Source: Streptomyces sp. DH41 (GTDB lineage: Bacteria > Actinomycetota > Actinomycetes > Streptomycetales > Streptomycetaceae). Taken from it: a stretch of DNA of 64,000 nucleotides. A program made the translations under genes and the position numbers. Below, one piece after another: positions 1-8,914 of the stretch (positions are counted from its first letter, which is position 1; each line of letters starts with the position of its first letter). Below the pieces are notes generated by a model. That model searched no databases. It was not told where the DNA came from and saw only the letters and a program-made list of their open reading frames with translations. The DNA is taken from contig NZ_JARVKY010000020.1 in assembly GCF_029813785.1 (NCBI RefSeq), positions 116,659 to 180,658 of the forward strand, in the 5' to 3' direction.

Positions 1-416
1 CCGCTGCCCGGATCGTTGAGCCGGATCACCCCGGGCGGCTCCGGCCCGCCGTCCGGCACCCGGGCCAGCAGGCCCGCGTGCTCCCGCGGCGACAGGGCCG
101 GGGCGGCGAGCAGACGTGTACGGGCGGCGCGCCGCAACTCGTCCGGCCCGGCCGGAGCTTCGCCAAGGAGACCGATGAGGTCCGCCACGAGCGCGGCGGA
201 CGGGACGGACGGGACGCCGGGGGCCTCGGCCGCGTACCGCCGACCGTCGAGATGCTCCGCGACGGGATGGCCGGGCGGGAGCACGGCCAGTGCGCGCATC
301 AGCCGGCGCAGCGCGCGGGCCGCGCCCGGCACCCGGCCGGCGACGGCCTCGTCGTACAGCAGGCGCAGCGCCGAGACGACCTTCTGACGGGCCTCCTCGT
401 CGAGTTCGCCGGACAA
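1..416 (-). CDS. Hypothetical protein, partial (runs off left edge)
   Basis: An open frame on the minus strand runs from just after the CHAT gene to the window edge with no stop. The predicted protein is alanine-, leucine- and arginine-rich and looks helical, with stretches such as ELDEEARQKVVSALRLLYDE and RALRRLMRALAVLPPGHP. The first usable start is TTG at 416, with AAGGAG about 12 bases upstream. The same frame is open and coding-like back to about 461 but contains no ATG, GTG or TTG there. The gene follows the CHAT gene with under 50 bases between them, so it is probably in the same operon and may act with that protein. I do not recognise the family. The coding call is good; start and function are uncertain. 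Confidence 0.6.
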   Translation of the reverse strand, partial: MSGELDEEARQKVVSALRLLYDEAVAGRVPGAARALRRLMRALAVLPPGHPVAEHLDGRRYAAEAPGVPSVPSAALVADLIGLLGEAPAGPDELRRAARTRLLAAPALSPREHAGLLARVPDGGPEPPGVIRLNDPGS

Positions 417-460
417 CAGGCGGGCGTTCTCCTTCAGTGACAGGAGCAGGTCGGTCGGGT

Positions 461-3400
461 TTACCTGGATCCCCCCTGGGCGGTCTCGGGCGGTGCGGCC
501 GGGGCGGGATTGCCCTGGTGGACGAAGGCGGCCCAGGTCTCGGGCCGGTCGCGGAAGTCCTGGCGGAGCCGGTAGCCGGAGACGTCCGCCAGTCCGGTCA
601 CCGCGGGGCGCAGATCCGGCGGGGTGATCATCCAGCGCTGCGCGGCCCGCAGGGCGTCCGGCGGCGCGAGTCCTGCCGCGAGCCGGTCGTGCAGGACCAG
701 CATGAGGATCTCGGAGCTGCCGTCGGGGACCCGCCACCGGGAGCCGATGGCGTCGGCCGCGAGCCGGTGGACCAGGACCGAGGTCACCGTCAGGGCCTCG
801 TCGTGGTCGCGGGTGGTGAGGTCCGTCTCGCACGCGCTGCACACCACCAGCGGACCCCGTGTCCGCGGTGAGGCGTCGCCGGACGGGGTGTCCAGCAGGG
901 TGCTGAGCGTGAGGTCGGCGCTGACGGCCCCGTCCGCCGCGGCCGCCGCGGGCGGGGCCAGCCGCAGCGCGGAGGCGGTCGGGTCCGGCCCGGCCAGCCC
1001 GTGGCAGGCGAGGTGCACCAGCGAGGCGGGGGCGCCGTCCCGCGCGCCCAGCAGCCCCAGCACCGTCTCCGGAGTGGGGGTGGTGCCGTACGACTCGGTG
1101 AAGTGCCCGGCGTCCGGGTAGTACCGCTCCTGGAGGACCTCGACTTCCTCCTCCGCCCACATCAGGTCGTGCCCGTGGAAGACCAGGGCGGGCCGCTCGG
1201 CCGGGCGCATCCGCCGCCGTGCCGACGCACGGAGGAACTCACGCCCCGAGGCCGCGTGCGAGACCACCGCGACCTCGCACAGCCGCACCGGATCTGGGCC
1301 GCCGGCGCCGGCCGGCGGTCGCAGCACGGCCGCCTGCCACGGCACCACGCCCAGCTCGCCGCAGGGCACCAGCACCAGCCGTACGGCGGCCTCGGACGCG
1401 CTTTCCGAGGCGGTGGAGGAGTGTGTGTCCTCGGAGTCCACCGGGTGTCGGACGAGCCCGGATTCGCGCAGGGCCCGCCCCCACAGGCCGAGGCGGTCCA
1501 GGACCGGACCCACCACACCACCGGCCCAGTCGCACAGCGCGGTGAGCGCCGCCGACCACGCCCGGTCCGCCCGGTCGAGTTCCTGGGGCGACACCTCGCC
1601 GTCGGCCGACTCCAGCCGCTGCCGGGCCGCCCCGGCCGCCAGGAAGTCCGTCACCGGGGCCCGGCCGGCCACGGACAGTTCGGGCGACCGGACCACGCCG
1701 ACCGGCCCGTCCGGGGTGACGAGAAGCAGCGCGCCGTCCTCGGCCCCCGAACCCGGCAGCAGATGGACCAGGGCGTCGACCCCGGACCGCGCCAGACCGG
1801 CGCGCAGGGCGGCCACCGTCTCGGCCGACGGTTCGTCGGCCGGCCGCTCCCGGCCGCGCAGCAGGGCCAGCGACTCGCGCCGCAGGTCGCCCGGGAGCGC
1901 GGGCCCGCCGGATGATCCGGACAGCAGCTCGTCGAGCGCGGAGCGGGCCACCCCGCCGGCGGCCGGGACCTCGCCCACCGGCGCGGTGGTCCGCCAGCGT
2001 TCCGCGAGTTCCGGCGCGCCCAGCGCGGCCAGCCGGTCGGCGACGCCCAAGGACACCGCGGCGGCCCGGAGCACCAGCGAGCGGCCGGCCTCCAGACAGC
2101 CGACCGCCTCCTCCGGGTCCCCGATCCGCAGCGCCCACAGGGCCGCCGTACGTCCCCGGTCGGCGTCCTGCCGGGCCATCCGCAGGCCGTGGCGCACCCC
2201 CGCCTGCAACAGCACGTCGTCCGCCGTGGCCCGCAGCGCGTCCCGCGCGGCGCCCACGGCGGCACGCAGGTCCTCGGTGGCCTCGGGCGTACCGGGCCGG
2301 GCGCCCGCCCGGGCGGCCAGGGTCTCCGCCAGCGACCCGTGCACGGAGGCGTTGCCCGGGGCGTCCGGCCGCAGCGCCGACCGGGCCAGCCGCAGCTCCG
2401 CCACGGCCTCGTCCAGGGCGGCCGGGTCACCGGTGAGCTCGTACAGCGTTCCCAGGGCGAGGGCGAGCACCCTCCGTACGCGGGACTCGAAGTCGAAGGT
2501 CACTCCCGGGCCTTCAAGAGTGGACCGGGTGCGCTCGATCCCCACGGCGAGGCGGCCGGGGTCCTTGTCCAGCTGCGCGGTGAGCGCCAGCAGAGGTGCC
2601 CAGGAGGCGTCCAGCAGTTTCCGCAGGGCGGGGATCTCCACCGACTCCGTCATGACCTGCTCGAAGTGGTGCACGGCCGTGCGGACGTCCTCCGTCGTCC
2701 TGCTGCGCAGCGCCATCGCCAGGTACGCCGAGCCGAGCAGGAACGAGTACCCCACCGTCACCCACTCCTCCGCGCCGGCGAGCGAGTCCTCCATCTCCTG
2801 GAGGTCGAGCAGCACGGACTCGACGGCGTCGCCGTCACCGCTGTCCAACGCCTGGGTCAGGGCGATCTGCAGCCGTGCGATCCGGCCGCACGCGCGCAGG
2901 CTGATCGCCAGTCTGCCGCTCTGGGGAGCGTCGGCCCGCTCGAGGTCGCGCAGAATGGCGTCGGCCAGGTCCTCGTCCTGGAGGCTGCCTCCGGTCATGG
3001 AGGCGCCGGCGAGCATGCCGGCCATGACACCCGGCAGCCAGTCGGCGAGCTGGCCCGCGTCGAACTCCTCGGCCACGAAGGCCTCGTGCACGAGTTTCAG
3101 CCCGGCGTTCATGCCGGTCATGTCGCCGGTGCGGGTGGCCTGGGCGATGTGGGACATGGCCGCGATCATCCGGGCGGACAGCGTGGGGCGGCCCGGCCCG
3201 GCGTCCTCGCGGCCCGCCAGGACGTCGATGAGCTTGGGCACCTCCGCGGGGTCCAGTGTTCCGGGGTCCTGTACCTCGGTCAGGGCCAGGAGCTCCCACA
3301 AGGCGTCCAAGCCGCCCTCCGGGTCCGTGGCCTGTTCCTCCACGTCCGCCGGGGAGTCGTCGGGCAGCACCGACAGCAGGGTGGGCAGCACGGAGTTCAG

Positions 3401-4198
3401 CATCCGAGGCAGGAAGGAGCCCTCGTACCGGCCGGACCGCATCAGCCGCTCGGCCGAGGCGATCACACCGTGCATGTCGTTGCGCCGCATCGCCTCCGTG
3501 GCGGTGTTCAGGAGGAGGAGATGTTCCCGCTGCTCGGAACTCAGGTTCACCGAGTCGTTCGCCAGAAGCAGTTGGACCAGCAGATGGAAGTCCTCCGGGA
3601 TACCGGAGCCGCCTTGTGTCTCGGGTCTGCCGATCTCCATGGCCATGCGCACGTCGTCGAGGCGGAGGCCGTCCGTGGTGTCGACCCCCGCCTGACGCAC
3701 CGTCGCGTCCAGCCGCACCAGCCGGGACCCCAGCAGGCGTACGAGATCGCGGCGCGCGGTGTCACGGCCCGCCGCGTCGAGCAGCTCCGACTCGCGCGCC
3801 TCCTGGAGCAGTTCGCGTGCCCGGAGGCGGTCCTCGGGCCGCTGTCCGAGGACGAACCGCGTGGCGACCAGTGTCCCGAGCCGTGCCCTGAGCCGGGCCC
3901 GGAGCGTCTCCCGACCGGGCGTCTCGCCCGACTCGTCGACGAGCAGGGCGACCTCGTCGACGCGGGCGTCCAGCTCCGGGCCGCTCGGACCGCTGTGCTC
4001 GTCGGCACGGAAGGGGACGACACAGTCCGCCGTCCCGGCCAGGACGGAGTCGGCCCGTGCGGAGACGCCGGCCGGTGAGTCGGCCGGTGAGTCGGCCGAG
4101 TGGCGCGGAGCGTGAGCGTCATGCGAGGCGTGGTGCGAGGTGTGATGCGAGGTGTGGTGCAAGGCGTCGAGCGAGGCATCGTGCGAGGCGTCGTCCAT
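461..4198 (-). CDS. CHAT domain-containing protein with helical repeat region
   Basis: The protein has about 1,245 residues. The C-terminal third is a CHAT (caspase-like, separase-related) peptidase domain. The catalytic histidine lies in VHLACHG (about residue 1060) and the catalytic cysteine in VVCSACETDL (about residue 1117). Residues about 250-800 are helical and TPR-like, the usual arrangement in actinobacterial CHAT proteins, where repeats are thought to sense or bind a partner. The N-terminus carries histidine-rich four-residue repeats. The start is ATG at 4198, preceded by GGGAGG; the open frame continues further upstream but looks non-coding. Substrate is unknown. Known CHAT proteins act in regulated proteolysis, including phage defence and cell death; that role here is inference. 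Confidence 0.88.
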   Translation of the reverse strand: MDDASHDASLDALHHTSHHTSHHASHDAHAPRHSADSPADSPAGVSARADSVLAGTADCVVPFRADEHSGPSGPELDARVDEVALLVDESGETPGRETLRARLRARLGTLVATRFVLGQRPEDRLRARELLQEARESELLDAAGRDTARRDLVRLLGSRLVRLDATVRQAGVDTTDGLRLDDVRMAMEIGRPETQGGSGIPEDFHLLVQLLLANDSVNLSSEQREHLLLLNTATEAMRRNDMHGVIASAERLMRSGRYEGSFLPRMLNSVLPTLLSVLPDDSPADVEEQATDPEGGLDALWELLALTEVQDPGTLDPAEVPKLIDVLAGREDAGPGRPTLSARMIAAMSHIAQATRTGDMTGMNAGLKLVHEAFVAEEFDAGQLADWLPGVMAGMLAGASMTGGSLQDEDLADAILRDLERADAPQSGRLAISLRACGRIARLQIALTQALDSGDGDAVESVLLDLQEMEDSLAGAEEWVTVGYSFLLGSAYLAMALRSRTTEDVRTAVHHFEQVMTESVEIPALRKLLDASWAPLLALTAQLDKDPGRLAVGIERTRSTLEGPGVTFDFESRVRRVLALALGTLYELTGDPAALDEAVAELRLARSALRPDAPGNASVHGSLAETLAARAGARPGTPEATEDLRAAVGAARDALRATADDVLLQAGVRHGLRMARQDADRGRTAALWALRIGDPEEAVGCLEAGRSLVLRAAAVSLGVADRLAALGAPELAERWRTTAPVGEVPAAGGVARSALDELLSGSSGGPALPGDLRRESLALLRGRERPADEPSAETVAALRAGLARSGVDALVHLLPGSGAEDGALLLVTPDGPVGVVRSPELSVAGRAPVTDFLAAGAARQRLESADGEVSPQELDRADRAWSAALTALCDWAGGVVGPVLDRLGLWGRALRESGLVRHPVDSEDTHSSTASESASEAAVRLVLVPCGELGVVPWQAAVLRPPAGAGGPDPVRLCEVAVVSHAASGREFLRASARRRMRPAERPALVFHGHDLMWAEEEVEVLQERYYPDAGHFTESYGTTPTPETVLGLLGARDGAPASLVHLACHGLAGPDPTASALRLAPPAAAAADGAVSADLTLSTLLDTPSGDASPRTRGPLVVCSACETDLTTRDHDEALTVTSVLVHRLAADAIGSRWRVPDGSSEILMLVLHDRLAAGLAPPDALRAAQRWMITPPDLRPAVTGLADVSGYRLRQDFRDRPETWAAFVHQGNPAPAAPPETAQGGSR
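4118..4189 (-). repeat. 12-bp tandem repeat, six copies, encoding His-rich 4-residue units
   Basis: Six consecutive 12-base units related to GTGGTGCGAGGT (plus strand) lie at the 5' end of the CHAT gene. On the coding strand they give units ASHD, ASLD, ALHH, TSHH, TSHH, ASHD right after the initiator MDD. The period is a multiple of three, so copy-number change would keep the frame. Confidence 0.9.
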
Positions 4199-4436
4199 CC
4201 AGCTCTCCCTCCCGTACTCATCATGCCCGTTGACGCCTTCAGGCACGGCCGGTTGGCGAGAGGCGCCCGCCGGGCGACCGGAGATCGACCGCTTCCCGCC
4301 CGGTAGCCGACCACTCTCCGTCCCAACCGGGCGTTTACCGGTCGAGGCCCGCCAACGCGGCACGTCCCGTGGTGTCCTGGCCAGGACATCGGGCCAACGG
4401 CGTCCGACAAGCAGGTGGTGGTGCGAGGAGGCACAC

Positions 4437-4814
4437 ATGACGGACACGGACGCGCACACGGGCACCGACCCGTCCGGTCCCGCCCGGCCGGGTTCGGCCG
4501 CGACCGGGTCACCGGTGGGCGCCGCCCGGGAGCCCGTCGCGTACCGGGAGACGACGCGGTCCGACTACGCGGCGACGTACGCGGAGGCCCTGGACGTCGT
4601 GCCGGTCAACCAGGAGACGGTGGTGCTCAGCGGGCGGTGCCCGCGGTGCGGGTGCGCGTGCACCTACCTCCACGTCCGTCGCGCGTACCGAGGGCCGTCG
4701 CACCGCGCGGACGGCATCCCGGTCATCTGCACCTGCGAGACCGCGCATCCCGGCCGCCCGGCGGACGAGACCGGCTGCGGCGCCTACTGGAACGTACGGC
4801 TGGAGCAGAGGTGA
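4437..4814 (+). CDS. Small zinc-ribbon-like protein
   Basis: The protein has 125 residues. The first 35 or so are Pro/Gly/Thr-rich and probably disordered. The rest has a CPRCGCACTY cysteine cluster (about residue 68), then CTCETAH and a further Cys, a spacing that suggests a structural zinc ribbon. ATG at 4437 is preceded by GAGGAGG. Its last codons overlap the start of the next gene by four bases (GTGA), so the pair is probably translationally coupled. It diverges from the CHAT gene. No specific family is recognised. Zinc binding is inferred from the cysteine pattern; the coding call is strong. Confidence 0.72.
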   Translation: MTDTDAHTGTDPSGPARPGSAATGSPVGAAREPVAYRETTRSDYAATYAEALDVVPVNQETVVLSGRCPRCGCACTYLHVRRAYRGPSHRADGIPVICTCETAHPGRPADETGCGAYWNVRLEQR

Positions 4815-5467
4815 CGACCGGCCGGCGCGTCGTGCCCGGGCCCCCGGCGACGCCCGCGGACCGAGAGGCGGCCCGCCGGACCCTGGACCTGCTGGCCGCC
4901 GAACTGCCCCGCGTCCGGGAGGCCGCGTACGCCTGGCGGCACGGACTGGCCGGCCTCTTCGTCGGACTGCTCGGCTTCGGCCTGATCAAGGGGCGTACCG
5001 ACGTCAGCAAACTCGCCGCGCCCTACGGAGCGTTGGTCGGCGGAACGCTCCTGCTCTCCCTGGTGTGCGGCACGGCCGGCGCCCTCCTGCTGCTGCGCGC
5101 GGCCCACGGCGCGCCCGTCATGGTCTCCCTCGCGTCGGACACCACAGCGGCCGCCGCCCGGCTCCGGGCGGGAGAGCACGTGGAGACGCTGCGCGCCGTG
5201 CGGGCGCTGCGACTGGGCGTGCTGCTGACCCTTGTCTGCGGCGCGGCGCTGGTGGGAGCGGTCGCGCTCACGTGGTACGGCCCGGTCCAGGAGGGACCGA
5301 GGCTGCTGGTACGGACCTCCTCGGCCGCCCACTGCGGGCAGTCCCTGCGGGTCACCGACGGCGGACTGGTACTCAAGACGGACACGGGCGAGGTGACGGT
5401 GCGTCTGGCGGACATCGTCTCCCTGGGCCCCGTCGACGCCTGCCCGGCAGCCGGGGCCGCTCCGTAA
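4811..5467 (+). CDS. Membrane protein, two transmembrane segments
   Basis: The protein has 218 residues and starts with GTG at 4811, overlapping the preceding stop. The soluble N-terminus is followed by hydrophobic stretches at about residues 45-57 and 72-95 and a strong one at about 135-155 (LGVLLTLVCGAALVGAVALT). An extracytoplasmic or terminal region of about 60 residues follows, with single cysteines near AAHCGQS and DACPA that could form a disulfide. The coupled upstream zinc-ribbon protein is the likely partner. No family is recognised. Confidence 0.7.
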   Translation: MTTGRRVVPGPPATPADREAARRTLDLLAAELPRVREAAYAWRHGLAGLFVGLLGFGLIKGRTDVSKLAAPYGALVGGTLLLSLVCGTAGALLLLRAAHGAPVMVSLASDTTAAAARLRAGEHVETLRAVRALRLGVLLTLVCGAALVGAVALTWYGPVQEGPRLLVRTSSAAHCGQSLRVTDGGLVLKTDTGEVTVRLADIVSLGPVDACPAAGAAP

Positions 5468-5678
5468 GCACCACATGAGTCACCAGCCTCGTTCACGCCT
5501 TCCTGTTGAGGCGTCACCGACATCCGCCTGGCCTGCTTGCCCCGCCGACGATCACTGGACGGCTGGGCCGACCAGTGCCGCTTCCGCTCCATCCTGCTCC
5601 TGATGGAGCAGCTGTGAGACCGAGGCACCCAGGGGCGGTCCCTGACGGGCTGTCGGTGGGCGGGGAGCCGGGCGTATC
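5468..5678. other. Convergent intergenic gap; possible gene remnant
   Basis: This gap lies between the membrane-protein gene and the multicopper oxidase gene, which converge. A plus-strand stretch at about 5520-5619 reads as a short coding-like end (DGWADQCRFRSILLLMEQL then stop) with no start. It may be a decayed gene fragment; I cannot assign it. Confidence 0.3.
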
Positions 5679-7205
5679 TCAGTTGTGGTGTGCGTGTTCT
5701 TCGGGAGTGGGGAGTTGTGGGGGCCGGCCCATCCTCTGCCCAGGCCCCAGGACCACGAACTGGCCCATCATTCCCTGGTCCTCGTGGTACAGCATGTGGC
5801 AGTGGAACATGTACGGGGTTTTCGGGTCCGAGTGGTCGGTGAAGCGCATGATGAGGCGCATCGCCGTACCGGGAGGCAGGAGGACCGTGTCCTTCCACCC
5901 GGACAGTCCCGGGTGCGGCTGCTGTCCATTGACCGACAGGACCTGGAACTGGACGTCGTGTACATGAAAGCTGTGCAGGGTGCCGTCGCCGCTGTGTACC
6001 TCCCAGATCTCAGCGGTGTCCTTGCGCACGACGGCATCGATGCGGTCCATCCGCATCTGCCTGCCGTTGATCCGGTGCTCGGCCAGTTCGAACGACCGGG
6101 TCCTGGTGGCCGAGGCCGCCGCGATCCGGGGGACGTGCGCGAGCCGCGCCGGGACGCGGGGTGAGGTGGCCAGCGTGGACGCCGCCCGCAGTTGGAGTAC
6201 GTCGAAGCGGTCGGATCCGCCGTCCCGCTGGACGAAGCCGCTGCCGGTGGCCGGGGAGTCGCTGCGCAGCACCAGGCGTTCACCGGCTCTGACCTCGACC
6301 ACGATCTCGGCGCGCTCGCCCGGCGAGAGTTGTACCCGGTCGGTGGTATGGGGGGCCGGCAGCAGTCCGCCGTCGGAGGCGATCTGTTGGAACCTGCGGT
6401 CGTCGGCGAAGTGGAAGTTGTAGACGCGTGCGTTGGAGCCGTTCAGCAGACGCAGGCGTATCCTCTCGGTGAAGACCTCCAGGTAGGGCCCGTGTACACC
6501 GTTGACCAGCAGTTCGTCACCGAGGAAGCCGGTGGTGCCCGCCATTTGCTCGTTCAGGTCCAGTCGGCCGTCGACGAACCGCCGGTCCTGAACGATGACC
6601 GGAATGTCGTCGACGCCGTATTGGTGGGGAAGCGATCCGGCCGCGTCGTCATCGTCGATGAGGAACATGCCGGCCACACCGCGGTAGAGGTGTTGGGCGG
6701 TCTTTCCGTGCGGGTGCGGGTGGTACCAGAGCGAGGCGGCGGGCTGGTCGATCGTCCAGGTCGGCGACCAGGTAGCTCCCTGCTCGATCATCTGGTGCGG
6801 TCCGCCGTCCATCGTGGGCGGCAGGTGCATGCCGTGCCAGTGCAGCGAGGTCGCCTCGTTCACGTCGTTGGCCACATTGAACAGCACGGTCTCACCGCGC
6901 TTGGCGCGCAGTGTCGGGCCGAGGTAGTCGCCGTTGACTCCCCAGGTCGGCGACCGCCTGCCCGCGATGAACTCCTTTCTTCCCTCGCGGATTCCCAGTT
7001 CGAAGACCCGTCTCCCCTCGCCGTCGATCCGGGACGGGGCGAGCGGGGGTGCCTGGACCCGGTTGGCGAAGGTGACCTTGCCCACCGTGTCGATCTCCTT
7101 GCCGACGACGGCCGCTTTCAGAGCAGGCAGCCCCAGGCCGAGGGCGGGCAGCACCACGGCCGATCCCCCGAGGAGCCGTAGTGTCCGCCGTCTCGTGAAG
7201 GTCAT
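5679..7205 (-). CDS. Multicopper oxidase (Tat-exported, CueO/SpoA/bilirubin-oxidase type)
   Basis: The protein has 508 residues and a twin-arginine signal at its start (RRRTLRLLGG followed by a hydrophobic run), so the folded, copper-loaded enzyme should be exported. All four copper-binding segments are present: HWHGMHL (about residue 118), HPHPHGK (about 160), HSFHVHDVQF (about 410) and FHCHMLYHEDQGMM (about 465). The last carries the HCH core and the axial methionine region of the type 1 site. The family couples one-electron oxidation of phenols, bilirubin or metal ions to reduction of oxygen to water. The substrate cannot be read from sequence. Its start overlaps the stop of the upstream small membrane protein by four bases. 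Confidence 0.93.
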   Translation of the reverse strand: MTFTRRRTLRLLGGSAVVLPALGLGLPALKAAVVGKEIDTVGKVTFANRVQAPPLAPSRIDGEGRRVFELGIREGRKEFIAGRRSPTWGVNGDYLGPTLRAKRGETVLFNVANDVNEATSLHWHGMHLPPTMDGGPHQMIEQGATWSPTWTIDQPAASLWYHPHPHGKTAQHLYRGVAGMFLIDDDDAAGSLPHQYGVDDIPVIVQDRRFVDGRLDLNEQMAGTTGFLGDELLVNGVHGPYLEVFTERIRLRLLNGSNARVYNFHFADDRRFQQIASDGGLLPAPHTTDRVQLSPGERAEIVVEVRAGERLVLRSDSPATGSGFVQRDGGSDRFDVLQLRAASTLATSPRVPARLAHVPRIAAASATRTRSFELAEHRINGRQMRMDRIDAVVRKDTAEIWEVHSGDGTLHSFHVHDVQFQVLSVNGQQPHPGLSGWKDTVLLPPGTAMRLIMRFTDHSDPKTPYMFHCHMLYHEDQGMMGQFVVLGPGQRMGRPPQLPTPEEHAHHN

Positions 7206-7630
7206 GACGCCTCACCGTCTCGGGCCGGCCGGTCGCCGTTCCAGGCCTGGATCAGCAGCATGGTGCTCGCGCCGAACATCAACACCCCGATCGGGACATG
7301 GAGTTCCCGTACGCGGGCGTAGCCGAGCGCCATCTGGACCAGCGTGAACAGCAGCATGGGAATGCTCTTGAGGATCAGACGGGGCGAGCCGCCGCCCGGC
7401 CGCCAGGCCAGGATCGCGACGCCGAGGTTGAGCAGCACGCAGAGCAGTACGGCTCCCGCCAGCATGCTGTGTACCGCCCGGCCGTCGGGGACGGAGGCGA
7501 GCAGGAGTCCGGCCGTGACCGCCTGTACCAGAATCGTGAGCGACTGCAAGGTGAGCGTGATGCGCATCAGCCGCTGGAACGAGCGACGCCCGGCGCGGGG
7601 CGGGGATTTGAGTATGGGCTGTACGGACAT
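7202..7630 (-). CDS. Small integral membrane protein, four TM segments
   Basis: The protein has 142 residues with four hydrophobic helices (for example LTLQSLTILVQAVTAGLLLA and MLAGAVLLCVLLNLGVAILA). It overlaps the oxidase start by four bases (ATGA), so the two are co-translated. The start is ATG at 7630 with GGAG seven bases upstream; a second ATG at 7651 has no ribosome site. It may serve as a membrane anchor or electron-transfer partner for the exported oxidase, but no redox motif is visible. No family is assigned. Confidence 0.72.
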   Translation of the reverse strand: MSVQPILKSPPRAGRRSFQRLMRITLTLQSLTILVQAVTAGLLLASVPDGRAVHSMLAGAVLLCVLLNLGVAILAWRPGGGSPRLILKSIPMLLFTLVQMALGYARVRELHVPIGVLMFGASTMLLIQAWNGDRPARDGEAS

Positions 7631-7695
7631 GAAGGTGCTCCAGGGAGACATGGAGGGTGTGTCGGGGCGCTGCGGCGGGCCAAGGACCGGTGCCG

Positions 7696-8826
7696 CTAGC
7701 TGGATCGCCGGATACCGCGCTGCCGGATGCCTCGGCGCCAGACGTCGGCGACCGCGCGGACGGCGGTGATGTCCCGGGTCGGGTCGCCGTCGACGAGGAG
7801 CAGGTCGGCGCGGAGGCCGGGGGAGACGCGGCCGCGGTCGGGCAGTCCGAAGTGCCGGGCGGTGACGCTGGTGCCGGCGGCCAGTGCCTCGAGCGGGGAG
7901 AGACCGGCGTGGACCAGCAGTTCCAGCTCGCGGTGCAGGCCGTCGCCGTTGCGGGGCGCGAAGGGGTTGGCGTCGGTGCCGGCCAGCAGCGGTACGCCTG
8001 CCCGGCGCAGCACGCCGGCCACGTGGGCGGCACCCGCGAGGCGGTCCGGGCTCTCGCCGCCGATGGACTCGAAATAGGCGAGCGTGCTCACCACGAAAAC
8101 ACCCTGGTCGGCGAGCCTGGCTGCCAGGGCGTCCGCGGCCGGGTCACCCGATGGGGTGTCGGCCCAGACATGGGCCAGACCGTCGACGCCCGCGTCCAAC
8201 GCGAGCGCGGTCTCCCTGGCGGTGCACGCGTGCGCGATGGTCTTCAGCCCAGCGGTGCGGGCCGCGTCGACCAGGGCGGTCGCGATGTTCCGCCCGAGGG
8301 CGGGCACCGGTGTCCCGGCCAGCGCCCCGTCGTCGATCACGACCTTCAGGTAGTCGCTGCCCTCGGCCACCCGAGCCGCGACGAAAGACTCGGCCTGGGC
8401 GGGCTCGGTGATCGTCTCGAACGCTCCGGCCGCGTCCTGCGGGTTGTCCAGCATGGTGGCTGTCGCCGCCATGACTCCCGTCGGATGGCCACCCGGTGCA
8501 GTGGCGAGGACCCCGGCACTGCGGAGGTCCGCGACGTCATCGCGCTCGGCGGCCAGTTTGCGCTGGCGCCGCAGGTTCGACGGCAGGCAGAACATGTCCA
8601 GTTCAGTGGTCACGCCGTAGGTCAGCGCCCGCGCGAGGCTGCCGTCGAAGGTGTGCGTGTGCGCGTCGATCAGCCCCGGGAGCAGGGTCTTGCCCGCGCC
8701 GTCGAGTTCGACGTCCGCGCTGCGGCCGTCCGGTTCGGCGATGCTGTCGCCGTCGATGAGGACATCGGCGCTCGCGACGGCCCGCACACCGTCGAAGACG
8801 CGCACATCACGGATGAGAGTTCGCAC
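7696..8826 (-). CDS. Amidohydrolase family protein (imidazolonepropionase-like)
   Basis: The protein has 376 residues. Metal-dependent amidohydrolase features are present: the N-terminal small beta domain, then LLPGLIDAHTHTF (HxH metal ligands near residue 55), later histidines in TIAHACT and GLAHV, and the C-terminal LLAGTDANPF aspartate motif. Members hydrolyse cyclic amides, peptides or related C-N bonds using one or two metal ions in a TIM barrel; the substrate is not predictable here. It is transcribed away from a MarR regulator across a short region with a strong inverted repeat, so it is probably that regulator's target. A drug- or xenobiotic-degrading role is possible. Confidence 0.88.
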   Translation of the reverse strand: MRTLIRDVRVFDGVRAVASADVLIDGDSIAEPDGRSADVELDGAGKTLLPGLIDAHTHTFDGSLARALTYGVTTELDMFCLPSNLRRQRKLAAERDDVADLRSAGVLATAPGGHPTGVMAATATMLDNPQDAAGAFETITEPAQAESFVAARVAEGSDYLKVVIDDGALAGTPVPALGRNIATALVDAARTAGLKTIAHACTARETALALDAGVDGLAHVWADTPSGDPAADALAARLADQGVFVVSTLAYFESIGGESPDRLAGAAHVAGVLRRAGVPLLAGTDANPFAPRNGDGLHRELELLVHAGLSPLEALAAGTSVTARHFGLPDRGRVSPGLRADLLLVDGDPTRDITAVRAVADVWRRGIRQRGIRRSS

Positions 8827-8854
8827 AGGGGTCTCCTCGAATCCTTCGCTCGAA

Positions 8855-8891
8855 GATAGTTCACTAGATGACAGTACTCTAGCGAACTATC
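8855..8891. promoter_or_regulatory. Inverted repeat, likely MarR operator
   Basis: GATAGTTCACTAG (8855-8867) and CTAGCGAACTATC (8879-8891) are inverted copies with one mismatch, separated by 11 bases. The element sits between the divergent amidohydrolase and MarR starts (8826 and 8915) and is AT-richer than its surroundings. That is where a MarR dimer would be expected to repress both promoters. Confidence 0.75.
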
Positions 8892-8914
8892 GTCCGGTGA
8901 ATAGACTCCGTGGC

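Noticed and set aside
1413..4078. Long plus-strand open frames opposite the CHAT gene
   Set aside because: They are Ser/Arg- or Gly/Gln-rich shadows created by GC-rich third positions of the real minus-strand gene and show no domains or ribosome sites.
5520..5619. Transposase remnant
   Set aside because: Only about 30 codons with no start and no recognisable transposase motif or terminal repeats; kept as an unassigned remnant.
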